Assembly: GCF_006538365.1 (NCBI RefSeq)
Contig: NZ_BJKN01000001.1
Span: 675,639 to 739,638, forward strand
Origin: Moorella sp. E308F
GTDB lineage: Bacteria > Bacillota > DSM-521 > Neomoorellales > Neomoorellaceae
DNA: 64,000 nucleotides
Direction of reading: 5' to 3'
In this document: positions 1 to 8,149 of the stretch, one piece after another
How positions within the stretch are numbered: position 1 is the first letter of the stretch
Layout: every line of letters begins with the position of its first letter
Program-made: the position numbers and the translations under genes
The notes under the pieces: generated by a model
What the model saw: the letters and a program-made list of their open reading frames with translations, nothing else
The model's database searches: none
Told to the model about the DNA's origin: nothing

Positions 1-1
1 A

Positions 2-577
2 AGCGGGCTCCTGGACGCCCGCCTGTATGCTCAATCCGCCGTCCTTTTACCCCTGCTAAAAGAAAATGACGGTTCCCTCTCGCTCCTTTTTGAAATACGT
101 TCCCGCAATTTAAAAACCCAGCCAGGAGAGATTTGTTTCCCCGGCGGGCGTCTTCAACCCGGCGACAGGGGTGAGAAAGATGCAGCCTTAAGGGAAACCT
201 GTGAGGAACTAGGGCTGGTCGCGGATTCTATTGCAATCTGGGGCGGCCTGGACATCCTGGTTACTCCCTTCCAGCAGGTCATCCACCCCTTTGTCGGCCT
301 CTTGCGAGAGCCCCAAAGCATCAACCCCAACCCCCTGGAGGTAGAGAAAGTCTTTACGGCACCGCTGGACCGGCTCCTGAGGCTTACCCCTGAGTATCAC
401 GAAATTACGCTACAGGTACAACCACCGGCAGATTTCCCCTTCCATAAGATTCCCTATGGCCGGCAATACCCCTGGCGCCGGGCCACCTGGCCTGAGCTGT
501 TCTACGAGTTTGAAGGTTGGATTATCTGGGGGCTGACCGCTCGGATCCTGCACCATTTTCTTAGTATTATCAGATAA
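2..577 (+). CDS. CoA pyrophosphatase-type Nudix hydrolase (5' truncated)
   Basis: The gene runs in from the left edge, so its start is missing; about 191 residues are visible up to the TAA stop. The region RSRNLKTQPGEICFPGG followed by ALRETCEELGL is the combined UPF0035 signature and Nudix box of the NudL/YeaB family, which hydrolyses CoA and its derivatives to 3',5'-ADP and phosphopantetheine. As is usual in this subfamily, the first half of the Nudix box departs from the general consensus, while the metal-binding REXXEE core is intact. It is the only clear plus-strand gene in the first 26 kb and converges on the tiny-protein cluster. Family assignment is strong; the physiological substrate is inferred. 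Confidence 0.85.
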   Translation, partial: SGLLDARLYAQSAVLLPLLKENDGSLSLLFEIRSRNLKTQPGEICFPGGRLQPGDRGEKDAALRETCEELGLVADSIAIWGGLDILVTPFQQVIHPFVGLLREPQSINPNPLEVEKVFTAPLDRLLRLTPEYHEITLQVQPPADFPFHKIPYGRQYPWRRATWPELFYEFEGWIIWGLTARILHHFLSIIR

Positions 578-652
578 CCCGGGAAATTTGAACTCAGGCT
601 AGAAGTCGTGCTCTTGCTTGTTGGCGTAACCAGGGATTCGCTAGCGTATCGA

Positions 653-677
653 AGGGTATCCGTATAACGAATACCCT
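653..677. repeat. Intergenic hairpin
   Basis: AGGGTAT at 653-659 pairs with ATACCCT at 671-677. A second hairpin lies just downstream (AGGAGG near 693 with CCTCCT near 711-716). The 150-bp gap between the Nudix gene and the convergent tiny-protein genes otherwise shows no gene. Neither hairpin is followed by a T-run on the minus strand, so they are not typical intrinsic terminators, although they lie where the minus-strand transcript should end. Confidence 0.4.
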
Positions 678-726
678 GCCAGTTAGTATATGAGGAGGGA
701 GCTAGTCGCCCCCTCCTACTCAATTG

Positions 727-813
727 CTAGTTACCGAAGAACAGCAGGATGAGAACCAGGAACAGGATCAAGGCCCAGCTGCCGGAGAAACCTGGTCCGA
801 AGAAGCCGCCCAT
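727..813 (-). CDS. Tiny single-helix membrane protein, YjcZ-like (copy 1)
   Basis: A 28-residue ORF, MGGFFGPG followed by a short linker, WALILFLVLILLFF and GN. It has a glycine/aromatic head and one hydrophobic helix, like the tiny transmembrane sporulation proteins of the YjcZ family (about 26-33 residues). A strong Shine-Dalgarno (AAAGGGGG, 7-8 nt from the ATG) supports translation. It is the last of three tandem near-copies about 120 bp apart, read from a sigma-K-like promoter upstream of copy 3. Family membership is by resemblance only. Confidence 0.7.
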   Translation of the reverse strand: MGGFFGPGFSGSWALILFLVLILLFFGN

Positions 814-847
814 GATTATTCCCCCTTTCTATAATACCTAACCAGGA

Positions 848-934
848 TTAGTTGCCAAAGAAGAGCAGGATAAGGATCAGAAACAGAATTAAGGCCCAGC
901 TGCCAAATGGACCTGGTCCGAAGAAGCCGCCCAT
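848..934 (-). CDS. Tiny single-helix membrane protein, YjcZ-like (copy 2)
   Basis: A 28-residue paralogue of the gene at 727-813. The MGGFFGPG head and the WALILFL...LLFFGN tail are the same; changes are limited to the linker (PFGS instead of FSGS) and one V-to-I in the helix. The ribosome binding site and its spacing are also preserved, so the tandem copies include their leaders. Too short for ordinary gene finders. The role is unknown; a spore coat or cortex association is inferred from the family and promoter. Confidence 0.7.
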   Translation of the reverse strand: MGGFFGPGPFGSWALILFLILILLFFGN

Positions 935-968
935 GGTTATTCCCCCTTTCTCCGGTAGTTATAGGCGG

Positions 969-1049
969 TTAATTACCGAAGAACAGCAGAATCAGTACCA
1001 GGAAGAGGATAAAAGCCCAGTTGCCAAAAACAAATCCGTCTGCCATCAT
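969..1049 (-). CDS. Tiny single-helix membrane protein, YjcZ-like (copy 3, first in operon)
   Basis: A 26-residue ORF beginning MMADGFVFGNWAF. The hydrophobic tail ILFLVLILLFFGN is nearly identical to copies 1 and 2, but the glycine-rich head is replaced by MADGFVFGN. Two adjacent ATGs (1047-1049 and 1044-1046) follow a GGGGGG ribosome binding site; the spacing fits the second slightly better. It is the promoter-proximal member of the three-gene tandem array. Diverged heads on a conserved helix suggest duplication followed by specialisation. Confidence 0.65.
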   Translation of the reverse strand: MMADGFVFGNWAFILFLVLILLFFGN

Positions 1050-1084
1050 GTGGTCCCCCCTTCCAATTTCTCCAAGTTTTACTT

Positions 1085-1113
1085 TAACTTATGCCATTGC
1101 CTGCCATAAGGTT
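1085..1113 (-). promoter_or_regulatory. Sigma-K-like promoter for the tiny-protein array
   Basis: Read on the minus strand: AAC at 1113-1111, a 17-nt spacer, then CATAAGTTA at 1093-1085. This matches the mother-cell consensus mAC-N16/17-CATAnnnTA used by sigma-K (sigma-E has a similar -10). Predicted transcription starts about 30 nt before the copy-3 start codon. The same arrangement with the same spacer occurs at 1321-1349. Confidence 0.6.
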
Positions 1114-1121
1114 ACACTCCA

Positions 1122-1149
1122 GGAAAAACGCCCGGCAGCTTACCCGGGC
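1122..1149 (-). terminator. Rho-independent terminator
   Basis: On the minus strand a GCCCGG/CCGGGC stem with an 8-nt loop is followed by GTTTTT. It begins at the stop codon of the 36-residue gene at 1149-1259, separating it from the downstream three-gene array. Confidence 0.6.
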
Positions 1150-1259
1150 TAAACAAAGATAAATAAAGCGATCAACAGGAACAGAAAAAGAAACACCAGA
1201 CCGCCATCGGCCAAAATATCCCGTACCTGGGCTTCAGGCTGGATCTGGACTTCAGCCAT
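1149..1259 (-). CDS. Small tail-anchored-like membrane protein (36 aa)
   Basis: A 36-residue ORF: a polar head MAEVQIQPEAQVRDILADGG, then one very hydrophobic helix (LVFLFLFLLIALFIFV) that ends at the C-terminus. A GAGGGGG ribosome binding site lies 7-8 nt before the ATG. It has its own sigma-K-like promoter (1321-1349) and terminator, so it is a separate unit from the YjcZ-like array. It is not clearly a YjcZ family member because its head is longer and acidic. I do not recognise a named family; late mother-cell expression is inferred from the promoter. Confidence 0.6.
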   Translation of the reverse strand: MAEVQIQPEAQVRDILADGGLVFLFLFLLIALFIFV

Positions 1260-1320
1260 GATGCCACCCCCTCTGAAAAAGATGCCGGCCCTTTAACCAA
1301 TGCTTTTAGGTCCCTCTTGG

Positions 1321-1349
1321 TAGTTTATGTATTGCTTACGCCGGTGGTT
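1321..1349 (-). promoter_or_regulatory. Sigma-K-like promoter for the 36-aa membrane protein
   Basis: On the minus strand AAC (1349-1347), exactly 17 nt, then CATAAACTA (1329-1321), a full match to the sigma-K -10 pattern CATAnnnTA. It lies about 60 nt upstream of the ATG at 1259. Confidence 0.6.
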
Positions 1350-1355
1350 ACCCAA

Positions 1356-1382
1356 TAAAAAATCCCCCCACGGGGGGGGATT
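1356..1382 (-). terminator. Rho-independent terminator of ychF
   Basis: On the minus strand a CCCCCC-CGT-GGGGGG hairpin is followed by ATTTTTTATT, 17 bp after the ychF stop codon. Confidence 0.8.
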
Positions 1383-1399
1383 GGACCGCTAATTTATGA

Positions 1400-2473
1400 T
1401 TAAACATTAAAGCGAAAGTTGATAATATCGCCATCCTGGACGATATATTCCTTGCCCTCCAGGCGGGCCAGGCCATTTTCCTTCACTTTATTCATGTCCC
1501 CGAGCCTTGCCAGGTCACTAAAACTTACCACCTCCGCACGAATAAAACCCCGCTCAATATCGCTGTGAATCTTGCCAGCGGCGGCCCGCGCAGTTGTCCC
1601 TTCTTTGATGGTCCAGGCGCGGACCTCATCTTCCCCCGCCGTGAGGAAGGAGATTAACCCCAGGCGGCGGTAGATAGCCCGGGCCAGACGGTCAATGCCA
1701 GGTTCGGTAATACCCATTTCTTTTAGAAAAACTTCCCGATCGGCAGGTTCCAGGCGGGCTATTTCGGCTTCCAATGCCGCACAAAGGTTTAAAACCGGAA
1801 TGCCTCTGGCGGCGGCATAAGCCTCAACCTCTTCCTGCCCCTCATAATGGCCTTCCCTGAGCTGCTCCTCGTCAATATTGACCACAATGATCATGGGCTT
1901 AGTGGTTAAAAACCCCATGTGGCGTAAAGCCTGCCATTCGTCGGGCGTAAGACCAGCTTCCAGTAAAGGCTTTTCCGCTTCCAGGGCTTCCTGGCAGCGG
2001 CGCAAGGCGCTTTGTTCGGCCAGCAGATCGCCCTTCACTTTCTTGCTGGCAGCAATGCGTTCCAGCCTGGTTTCCACCAGCTGCAGGTCCGCCAGCAGGA
2101 GTTCGGCATTGATCATCTCCAGGTCGCGCACCGGATTGAGGCTTCCCTCTACATGGAGCACGTCCTCCCGTTGAAAGGTCCGGACGACATGAATCAGGGC
2201 ATCAACCTCCCGGACGGCAGCGAGGAAAGCCGCCCCGGTACCGCGGGTCAATCCCGGTACATCGATAATCTCCAGGGTGGCCGGGGTAACTTTACGCGGG
2301 TGGTAAAGGGAAGCTAGAAAATCCAGGCGGGGGTCGGGAATGGGCGCAGTCCTGATATTGGTTTTTGTCCGGCCAGCAAAGGCCGAGGTCTCCGCCTCAG
2401 CTTGGGTTAAAAGGTTGAATAACGTCGTTTTGCCTACCAGGGGCAGGCCGATAATGCCACAGGTAAGGGCCAA
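1400..2473 (-). CDS. ychF: YchF/Obg-like ATPase (redox-regulated GTPase-fold ATPase)
   Basis: The 357-residue product begins MALTCGIIGLPLVGKTTLFN, with a P-loop GLPLVGKTT. The nucleotide-specificity motif reads NIDE rather than NKxD, as expected for the YchF branch, which prefers ATP. The C-terminal part ending VQDGDIINFRFNV is a TGS domain. YchF binds ribosomes and is linked to translation and oxidative stress. The chosen TTG start (2471-2473) has a GAGGTGA ribosome binding site 6 nt away. Usual family members have N rather than L in the P-loop (GLPNVGKS), so this is a slightly divergent member. It is monocistronic, with its own terminator. Confidence 0.85.
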   Translation of the reverse strand: MALTCGIIGLPLVGKTTLFNLLTQAEAETSAFAGRTKTNIRTAPIPDPRLDFLASLYHPRKVTPATLEIIDVPGLTRGTGAAFLAAVREVDALIHVVRTFQREDVLHVEGSLNPVRDLEMINAELLLADLQLVETRLERIAASKKVKGDLLAEQSALRRCQEALEAEKPLLEAGLTPDEWQALRHMGFLTTKPMIIVVNIDEEQLREGHYEGQEEVEAYAAARGIPVLNLCAALEAEIARLEPADREVFLKEMGITEPGIDRLARAIYRRLGLISFLTAGEDEVRAWTIKEGTTARAAAGKIHSDIERGFIRAEVVSFSDLARLGDMNKVKENGLARLEGKEYIVQDGDIINFRFNV

Positions 2474-2550
2474 TTCTCTTCACCTCGGCTACAGTATAAC
2501 AACTCTGGTGACAAAAGGAAAGCCCGGGGCTTATTATTTTTCCTGGGCAA

Positions 2551-2575
2551 TAAAAAAAGGAGCTCTACTGCTCCT
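2551..2575 (-). terminator. Terminator of the tRNA cluster
   Basis: On the minus strand an AGGAGC-AGTAGA-GCTCCT hairpin is followed by TTTTTTATT, 14 bp after the tRNA-Thr 3' end. Confidence 0.8.
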
Positions 2576-2588
2576 CTTAAAAATTTTC

Positions 2589-2664
2589 TGGAGCCCATAA
2601 CCGGGATTGAACCGGTGACCTCCGCCTTACCAAGGCGACGCTCTACCAACTGAGCTATATGGGC
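2589..2664 (-). tRNA. tRNA-Thr(GGT)
   Basis: A 76-nt cloverleaf with acceptor GCCCATA pairing TATGGGC, encoded CCA, T-loop GTTCAATCC and anticodon loop TTGGTAA (anticodon GGT, threonine). It is the last tRNA in the Tyr-fMet-Thr cluster downstream of sigH; only one base separates it from the fMet tRNA. Confidence 0.95.
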
Positions 2665-2665
2665 A

Positions 2666-2741
<76 letters not shown>

Positions 2742-2751
2742 ACATTATTTA

Positions 2752-2837
2752 TGGTGGAGGGGGCTGGATTTGAACCAGCGAAGGCTGCGCCAGCAGATTT
2801 ACAGTCTGCCCCCTTTGGCCAACTCGGGAACCCCTCC
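2752..2837 (-). tRNA. tRNA-Tyr(GTA)
   Basis: An 86-nt class II tRNA with a long variable arm, acceptor GGAGGGG pairing CCCCTCC, encoded CCA and anticodon loop CTGTAAA (GTA, tyrosine). It is the first of three tRNAs read after sigH. Confidence 0.95.
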
Positions 2838-2909
2838 ATATTTCCTTTTCAGACGCAACTGTAATTATAACATCATGCTTTGATGGCGTCAAGCCCTTTT
2901 TCCAGGCAA

Positions 2910-3560
2910 TTATTGGTTGTTATCCCGCCGTTCCAGGTAACGTTCCAGCTTGCGCTTTACGCGCTGGAGGGCATTATCGATGGATTTAACATGGCGTTTC
3001 AGATCCACGGCAATCTCCTGGTAGGATTTCCCTTCCAGGTAGGACATTAAAACTTTCCACTCCAGGGAGCTTAAAATCTCGCCCATTTTTTCTTCGATAT
3101 CAACGAATTCTTCCTGGCTGATGATTAGTTCTTCCGGGTCGGTAATCTTGGAACCAGAAATAATGTCCAGCAGGGTGCGATCGGAATCTTCGTCATAAAT
3201 GGGCTTATTGAGGGAGACATAAGAGTTCAGGGGGATGTGCTTTTGCCGGGTAGCTGTTTTGATGGCCGTGATAATCTGCCGGGTAATGCACAGCTCGGCA
3301 AAGGCCCGGAAGGAGGACAACTTATCGCCGCGAAAATCGCGAATGGCCTTGTAAAGGCCAATCATCCCTTCCTGCACAATGTCCTCCCGGTCAGCGCCAA
3401 TGAGGAAATAGGAACGCGCTTTCGCCCGGACAAAATTACGGTACTTATTAATCAAATATTCCTGAGCTACTTCATCACCTTCCTGGGCCAGGTAAACAAT
3501 GTCTTCATCCCCAAGAACTTCATAGGGTTGCCACGGTTCCTGCTGTACATTGACGCTCAT
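2910..3560 (-). CDS. sigH: RNA polymerase sigma-H (sporulation/transition phase)
   Basis: The 216-residue sigma-70 family protein has region 2 (DIVYLAQEGDEVAQEYLINKY, then GADREDIVQEGMIGLYKAIRDF) and a region 4 helix-turn-helix (LEGKSYQEIAVDLKRHVKSIDNALQRVKRKL), the typical SigH layout. It directs the switch into sporulation and competence-type programmes. I chose the ATG at 3560 (MSVNVQQEP) because GGTGGAGG lies 7 nt upstream; the earlier in-frame ATG at 3593 lacks a ribosome binding site. Neighbours yacP, rlmB and thyX are the usual context. A vegetative-type promoter precedes it. Confidence 0.95.
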   Translation of the reverse strand: MSVNVQQEPWQPYEVLGDEDIVYLAQEGDEVAQEYLINKYRNFVRAKARSYFLIGADREDIVQEGMIGLYKAIRDFRGDKLSSFRAFAELCITRQIITAIKTATRQKHIPLNSYVSLNKPIYDEDSDRTLLDIISGSKITDPEELIISQEEFVDIEEKMGEILSSLEWKVLMSYLEGKSYQEIAVDLKRHVKSIDNALQRVKRKLERYLERRDNNQ

Positions 3561-3636
3561 GCCAACGCCTCCACCCTGGATTTCCAAGACCATAGTAACA
3601 AAAGGAGGCCCTATATCTTGTCCAATAACATCAATA

Positions 3637-3665
3637 ATTATACAAGAAACCTATCTCAACCGCAA
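3637..3665 (-). promoter_or_regulatory. Sigma-A-like promoter of sigH
   Basis: On the minus strand TTGCGG (3665-3660), a 17-nt spacer, then a perfect TATAAT (3642-3637), between yacP and sigH. Confidence 0.55.
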
Positions 3666-3679
3666 GAGTTAACTACTGC

Positions 3680-4204
3680 CTACCGGCGCCGCCAGTTTTC
3701 CAGAACTTTAAGGGTTTCTCCCCGGAGGCGCCCGTCGATGGAGTTTCTCTGGATACCCTTCTGCCCCTCCCTGGCCATCTCCCGGCGGGCGTTTTCAATG
3801 TAAGCCTTTAATTCGGCTACCGGCAGACGGAGAGCCCCGCCTCCCAGGATCATACGCTGCTCAGCCGCATCGGAGGTAGCTACGTAAACCTGGCCCTGGG
3901 TATTAAGGTTCCTAACAAGTTTCTCGATGACGGCATCAGCCGTTTCTCCTTCCTGGCTATAAATTATCTCTACCCCGCCAATTTTTTCCTTTTTTTCGCC
4001 TGACCCGGAAACCCGATGGGCGTCAAAAACAACTATTACCTGCCCTCCCCAGTAGGCCTGGTAATTAATCAACTCTGCTATTAGTTTATCGCGGGCATGG
4101 GCAAAACTTGACTCTTCTTTGAGCCTAACTAATTCCGGCCAGCTATATAAAAAGTTATAGCCGTCAACAATGAGCACATCAGGCACAGGTTCACCCCGCT
4201 TCAT
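3680..4204 (-). CDS. yacP: YacP-type NYN endoribonuclease (Rae1-like)
   Basis: The 174-residue NYN/PIN-fold protein starts with VPDVLIVDGYNFLYSW (first catalytic Asp in VDGYN), followed by VIVVFDAH and QEGETADAVIEKLV, the acidic residues expected of the fold. In Bacillus the family member Rae1 cleaves mRNA in the ribosomal A site. The ATG at 4204 overlaps the rlmB stop as ATGA, suggesting coupled translation; a GTG a few codons later is an alternative. It sits in the conserved cysS-mrnC-thyX-rlmB-yacP-sigH operon order. Confidence 0.85.
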   Translation of the reverse strand: MKRGEPVPDVLIVDGYNFLYSWPELVRLKEESSFAHARDKLIAELINYQAYWGGQVIVVFDAHRVSGSGEKKEKIGGVEIIYSQEGETADAVIEKLVRNLNTQGQVYVATSDAAEQRMILGGGALRLPVAELKAYIENARREMAREGQKGIQRNSIDGRLRGETLKVLENWRRR

Positions 4205-4941
4205 ACCTGGCAGCAATACCTCTGGCGCACTACCTCATACATTAAAACCGTAGCTGCGGCAGCCACATTTAAAGAATTAATTCTCCCGCGCATGGGCAGT
4301 CTCACGATAAAATCACAGTGGGATCTGACCAGGGAAGAAAGACCCCGGCCCTCGCTGCCCAAGACCAGGACCAGGGGTACAGTAAAATCGCTGGTAAAGG
4401 CATCCTTTGTACCATCGCCCTCGGCGCCAATAACCCAGAGGCCTTCCTTCTTTAGTTTAACTATGGCCTGGGACAGGTTGGTTACCCTGGCTACAGGGAG
4501 ATACTCCAGGGCCCCGGCAGCAGCCCGGGCCACGGCTGGTGTCAACCCTGCCGTACGCCGCCGGGGAATAATGATGCCATGGGCGCCGGCAGCTTCAGCG
4601 GAGCGTAAAATGGCCCCCAGGTTATGGGGATCTTCCACCTGATCCAGCATGATTAAAAAAGGGGGCTCGCCCTTTTCCCGCGCCAGGGATAAGAGATCCT
4701 CAAGCTCGACATAACTCCTGGCCGCCGCCAGGGCTACCACTCCCTGGTGCCGGGCACCTGCCACTCTATCCAGGACCGACCTGTCCACCCGCTGGACAGG
4801 GACGCCCTGGCTCCGGGCCAGGGCGAGTATCTCGCTAATAGCCCTGCCTTCAAGCGGGAAAGCCATTAAAATCTTATGCAAAGGCCGTCCGGCCCGCAGG
4901 GCTTCCCGGACCGGGTTGCGGCCGGCAAGAATATCGTCCAT
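4201..4941 (-). CDS. rlmB: 23S rRNA 2'-O-ribose methyltransferase RlmB/TrmH family
   Basis: The 246-residue SpoU family enzyme has an N-terminal substrate-binding domain ([15 protein letters not shown]) and a C-terminal SPOUT knot with motif 1 (DQVEDPHNLGAILRSAEAAG), motif 2 (LVLGSEGRGLS) and motif 3 (IPM-like LPMRGRINSLNVAAAATVLMYE). It transfers a methyl group from SAM to the 2'-OH of a 23S rRNA guanosine. The start at 4941 follows GGGAGG and overlaps the thyX stop by one base; the longer upstream reading only overlaps thyX out of frame. Confidence 0.9.
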   Translation of the reverse strand: MDDILAGRNPVREALRAGRPLHKILMAFPLEGRAISEILALARSQGVPVQRVDRSVLDRVAGARHQGVVALAAARSYVELEDLLSLAREKGEPPFLIMLDQVEDPHNLGAILRSAEAAGAHGIIIPRRRTAGLTPAVARAAAGALEYLPVARVTNLSQAIVKLKKEGLWVIGAEGDGTKDAFTSDFTVPLVLVLGSEGRGLSSLVRSHCDFIVRLPMRGRINSLNVAAAATVLMYEVVRQRYCCQV

Positions 4942-5624
4942 CAAATTTCCTCCCTGGCACGAACCACTGGCGCCCGCCCACAACTCCGGGCACCTTCGCG
5001 GCAGACGCCCTCCGTTTCGCAGGTGGGCCCGGCATGGCAAAAAATGAGAGGTGCTACCTTTCTCACCTGCTCCCTCATTTTTAAGGCCAGCTCCCGGATT
5101 TCCCACTGGGCCCGGTTACAGCAACGCAGGCGGAAAAAATTAAACAAACTGCGGGCGTTAAAGGTACAGACCAGCTTGGTTTCGCAGGCATTTGGTAACA
5201 GGTAGCGGGCATCTTCCCGGGGGACCAGCTCCTGTATTTCATGATATGCCTTTTGTAAGGCCCGCATACATTCTTGATAGCGAGCCAGAGCTTCCGGTAC
5301 AGCGGCGATGCTGGGAGGGATAATGTAGGTAAAATCATCTTCGTTGACGTAGCGCTGGGATTTCTGGGAATAGGAAGCTATACGGTGCCTGACCAGCTGG
5401 TGGGAAAGGACGCGGCTGACCCCTTCTATGGCAAAGGTAAAGGTGATATGCTCCAGGGGGGATTCATGACCCAGGGATATAAGCAGGCGCAGCAGCCTTG
5501 CCACTTCGTCTTTGTCCATTTCGGCCATCAGCCTGCTTGCCCCACGGGGCGAGTAACAAAGGCGAGCAGCTGCTGCGACCAAACGCTCTGGATCCGGGGT
5601 ATGGCTGATGAGTTCAACTTGCAT
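4941..5624 (-). CDS. thyX: FAD-dependent thymidylate synthase
   Basis: A 227-residue ThyX with the diagnostic RHRxxS motif ([15 protein letters not shown]) and the flavin/dUMP-binding segment [17 protein letters not shown]. It makes dTMP from dUMP using methylenetetrahydrofolate and reduced FAD. The C-terminal tail has several cysteines ([20 protein letters not shown]), a feature seen in some anaerobe enzymes. The ATG at 5624 is chosen for its GAGAGGA ribosome binding site; an upstream in-frame Met lacks one. It is in an operon between mrnC and rlmB. Confidence 0.95.
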   Translation of the reverse strand: MQVELISHTPDPERLVAAAARLCYSPRGASRLMAEMDKDEVARLLRLLISLGHESPLEHITFTFAIEGVSRVLSHQLVRHRIASYSQKSQRYVNEDDFTYIIPPSIAAVPEALARYQECMRALQKAYHEIQELVPREDARYLLPNACETKLVCTFNARSLFNFFRLRCCNRAQWEIRELALKMREQVRKVAPLIFCHAGPTCETEGVCREGARSCGRAPVVRAREEI

Positions 5625-5640
5625 TTTATTCCTCTCCCTG

Positions 5641-6021
5641 TTATACTTCCGCCAGTTCAAAAATGAGCCGGGTAAGCTCGTCCAGCCTCTGCCACTCGCC
5701 CTTCAGGTACAGGTAACCGAAGAGGCTTTCCAGGGCTGTACTGAAATGGTACTCCTCCGGGACGGCGCTGCGGGGCAGGTGCCCCGGCCGGGCATTTCGC
5801 CCCCGGCGCAGGATATCCTTTTCCACAGCCGTCAAATGGGCCTCCAGGGCCGGGACTAACCTGGCCTGGCTGGCGGCCCGGACAAAACGCACGGCTTCCC
5901 GGTGCAATTGCTCCAGCCTGGCGGGGCCGCGGCGCACCAGGTGAGTGCGGACCAGCAGTTCGTATACGGCGTCACCGACGTAGGCGAGAACCAGGGGCGA
6001 AAGGCCGGCAACAGGATCCAC
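5641..6021 (-). CDS. mrnC: Mini-ribonuclease 3
   Basis: The 126-residue RNase III catalytic domain has no dsRNA-binding domain: [18 protein letters not shown] is the signature helix with its metal-binding Asp, and [18 protein letters not shown] carries the second acidic pair. It matures 23S rRNA in Bacillus. GTG at 6021 fits AAGGAG with 8-nt spacing; an upstream GTG at 6030 is too close to it. It lies 12 bp after cysS in the same operon, the usual position. Confidence 0.9.
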   Translation of the reverse strand: MDPVAGLSPLVLAYVGDAVYELLVRTHLVRRGPARLEQLHREAVRFVRAASQARLVPALEAHLTAVEKDILRRGRNARPGHLPRSAVPEEYHFSTALESLFGYLYLKGEWQRLDELTRLIFELAEV

Positions 6022-6033
6022 TGCCTCCACTCC

Positions 6034-7470
6034 TTAGCTTTTCTTCCAGCGGGGCCCGCGGGGGGTGTCCTCCAGGATTATTCCCAAGCCCTTGAGACGG
6101 TCGCGAATGGCGTCGGCCGTGGCCCAGTCTTTGCGCTGTCGTGCTTCCTGGCGGATACTTAAAATGATGTCCATGAGACCTTCCAGAAGGGCATCATCCA
6201 CCTGCTGATGCGGCCGGCCAAAGAGACCCAGGACATTTTCGCCCAGATCCTCAAAAACTGTAGCTGCCTTGATAACAGCCCCGGTGTCCGGCCGGGCCGT
6301 CCCAGCAAAGTAACTATTGATCTCCCGGGCCAGGTCATAAAGGGCCGCCAGGGCCCGCGCCGTATTGAAGTCATCATCCAGGGCGGCCATAAATTCCTGG
6401 CGCAGTTCTTCAACCCGGCCGGCCAGGGCAGCACCCTCTTCGCTGCTGGCCGTTCCCCTACCGTCACCCGCCAGATAGCAGCGGGCCTCGTTTAAAAGAC
6501 GGCGGGTGTTTTCCAGCCGTTCCAGGCCCTTCTCGGCAGCCAGGAGCCCGGCGTCGTCAAAGTCAATGGGGCTGCGGTAATGGGTTGAAAGTAAAAACAG
6601 GCGCACGGCCAGGGGCCGGAAACGGCTGGTGATGTCCCTCACAAGGAAAAAATTGCCTTTTGACTTGGACATCTTCTCCTGGTTGACGGTGATAAAGCCG
6701 TTGTGCAGCCAGAAACGAGCAAAGGGGCAGCCTGTTCCGGCTTCTGCCTGGGCAATCTCGTTCTCGTGATGGGGGAAAATGAGATCGGCGCCGCCGCCGT
6801 GGATATCGAACCCCGGCCCCAGGTATTTCAAGGCCATGGTGGAGCACTCAATATGCCAGCCGGGCCGGCCAGGCCCCCAGGGGCTATCCCAGGCCGGTTC
6901 GCCGGGGCAGGCTGCCTTCCAGAGGGCAAAATCCAGGGGGTTGCGCTTGGCGGTGTTGACTTCCACCCGGGCTCCGGCTCGCATTTCACCGGGGGTACGC
7001 CTGGACAGGCGACCATAGGCGGGGAACTTTTCTACTTCAAAGTAAACGTCGCCCCCGGCTTCATAGGCAAAACCGCGCCGTATAAGCTCCTCGATGGCGG
7101 CGATAATATCTCCTATATGCTGGCTGACCCGGGGATAAAGGGAGGCCCGCTTCACATTTAAGGCATCGGCGTCGCGGAAAAACTCCTCAATATAACGTTC
7201 AGCTAAACTTAATGCCGGTACTCCTTCTTCCCGGGCCCTGTTGATGACCTTGTCGTCGATGTCGGTGAAATTCTGGACATAAAAGACGTCATAATTCCGG
7301 TATTCCAGGTAACGCCGGAGGGCGTCAAAGACCACCAGGGGCCGGGCGTTACCCAGATGGATATAGTTATAAGTAGTTGGCCCGCAGACATACATCCGCA
7401 CCCGGCCCGTCTCAGACGGAGTGAACTCTTCCTTTCGGCCCGTCAGCGTATTGTACAGGTAGATGCTCAT
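6034..7470 (-). CDS. cysS: Cysteinyl-tRNA synthetase
   Basis: The 478-residue class I synthetase has the HIGH-like motif HLGN ([18 protein letters not shown]), zinc-binding Cys/His residues (the first Cys in [29 protein letters not shown]) and KMSKSKGNF. It charges tRNA-Cys. The ATG at 7470 has GGAGG 9 nt upstream and starts 59 nt inside the end of cysE, so the two genes overlap substantially. Expression should depend on the cysteine T-box upstream of cysE. Confidence 0.95.
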   Translation of the reverse strand: MSIYLYNTLTGRKEEFTPSETGRVRMYVCGPTTYNYIHLGNARPLVVFDALRRYLEYRNYDVFYVQNFTDIDDKVINRAREEGVPALSLAERYIEEFFRDADALNVKRASLYPRVSQHIGDIIAAIEELIRRGFAYEAGGDVYFEVEKFPAYGRLSRRTPGEMRAGARVEVNTAKRNPLDFALWKAACPGEPAWDSPWGPGRPGWHIECSTMALKYLGPGFDIHGGGADLIFPHHENEIAQAEAGTGCPFARFWLHNGFITVNQEKMSKSKGNFFLVRDITSRFRPLAVRLFLLSTHYRSPIDFDDAGLLAAEKGLERLENTRRLLNEARCYLAGDGRGTASSEEGAALAGRVEELRQEFMAALDDDFNTARALAALYDLAREINSYFAGTARPDTGAVIKAATVFEDLGENVLGLFGRPHQQVDDALLEGLMDIILSIRQEARQRKDWATADAIRDRLKGLGIILEDTPRGPRWKKS

Positions 7471-8128
7471 CCTTGCTGGCCTCCAGTTCTTCGATCCTTT
7501 GTTCCAGACGCTGGATCTGGCGTTGCAGGCAGAGGAGCATTTCGGCAACCGGATCCGGCAGTTCGTCGTGGCGGAGGTCGATTTCGCTGACTTCGGCATC
7601 AGCAATTTTGCGACCGTTACGCACAACTACCTTGCCCGGTACGCCTACCACCGTGCAGTTGGCGGGTACATCACGTAAAACTACGGAACCAGCGCCTATT
7701 TTGACATTATCGCCAATAGTAATATTCCCCAGAACCTTGGCCCCGGCGCTGATGACGACGTTGTTGCCAATGGTAGGGTGGCGCTTCCCCTTTTCCTTGC
7801 CCGTACCCCCCAGGGTTACGCCCTGGTACAGGGTAACATTATTACCTATTTCCGTTGTCTCGCCGATAACCACTCCCATGCCGTGATCGATGAAAATGCC
7901 TTCCCCCAGTTTAGCCCCGGGATGGATTTCAATTCCGGTCAGGAAGCGGTTGATCTGGGAAATAAACCTTGCCAGCAGCTTCATTCCATGGCTGTAAAAG
8001 AAATGGGCGATGCGGTGGAGGAGCAGGGCATGAAAACCGGGATAACACAGGATGACCTCCAGGATGCTCCTGGCTGCCGGATCACGCTGGAAAATAACTT
8101 CAATATCCCTTCTTAGTTGCCGCCACAA
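7412..8128 (-). CDS. cysE: Serine O-acetyltransferase
   Basis: The 238-residue CysE has the N-terminal helical domain ([17 protein letters not shown]) and a left-handed beta-helix of hexapeptide repeats ([32 protein letters not shown]). It makes O-acetylserine for cysteine synthesis. The start is a TTG at 8128, 9 nt after AGGAGG, giving the usual W/F-R-x-L-R-x-D beginning. An in-frame ATG at 8167 lies inside the T-box terminator and is rejected. The C-terminus carries a charged heptad-like extension ([19 protein letters not shown]) that overlaps cysS. Confidence 0.9.
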   Translation of the reverse strand: MWRQLRRDIEVIFQRDPAARSILEVILCYPGFHALLLHRIAHFFYSHGMKLLARFISQINRFLTGIEIHPGAKLGEGIFIDHGMGVVIGETTEIGNNVTLYQGVTLGGTGKEKGKRHPTIGNNVVISAGAKVLGNITIGDNVKIGAGSVVLRDVPANCTVVGVPGKVVVRNGRKIADAEVSEIDLRHDELPDPVAEMLLCLQRQIQRLEQRIEELEASKDEHLPVQYADGPKGRVHSV

Positions 8129-8149
8129 AGCTAACAACCTCCTCCCTAT

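Noticed and set aside
693-716. Terminator for the tiny-protein array
   Set aside because: The AGGAGG/CCTCCT hairpin is not followed by a T-run on the minus strand, so it was recorded only as a hairpin.
502-723. 73-aa minus-strand ORF beyond the tiny-protein array
   Set aside because: Overlaps the Nudix gene in antisense, has no ribosome binding site and no recognisable domain.
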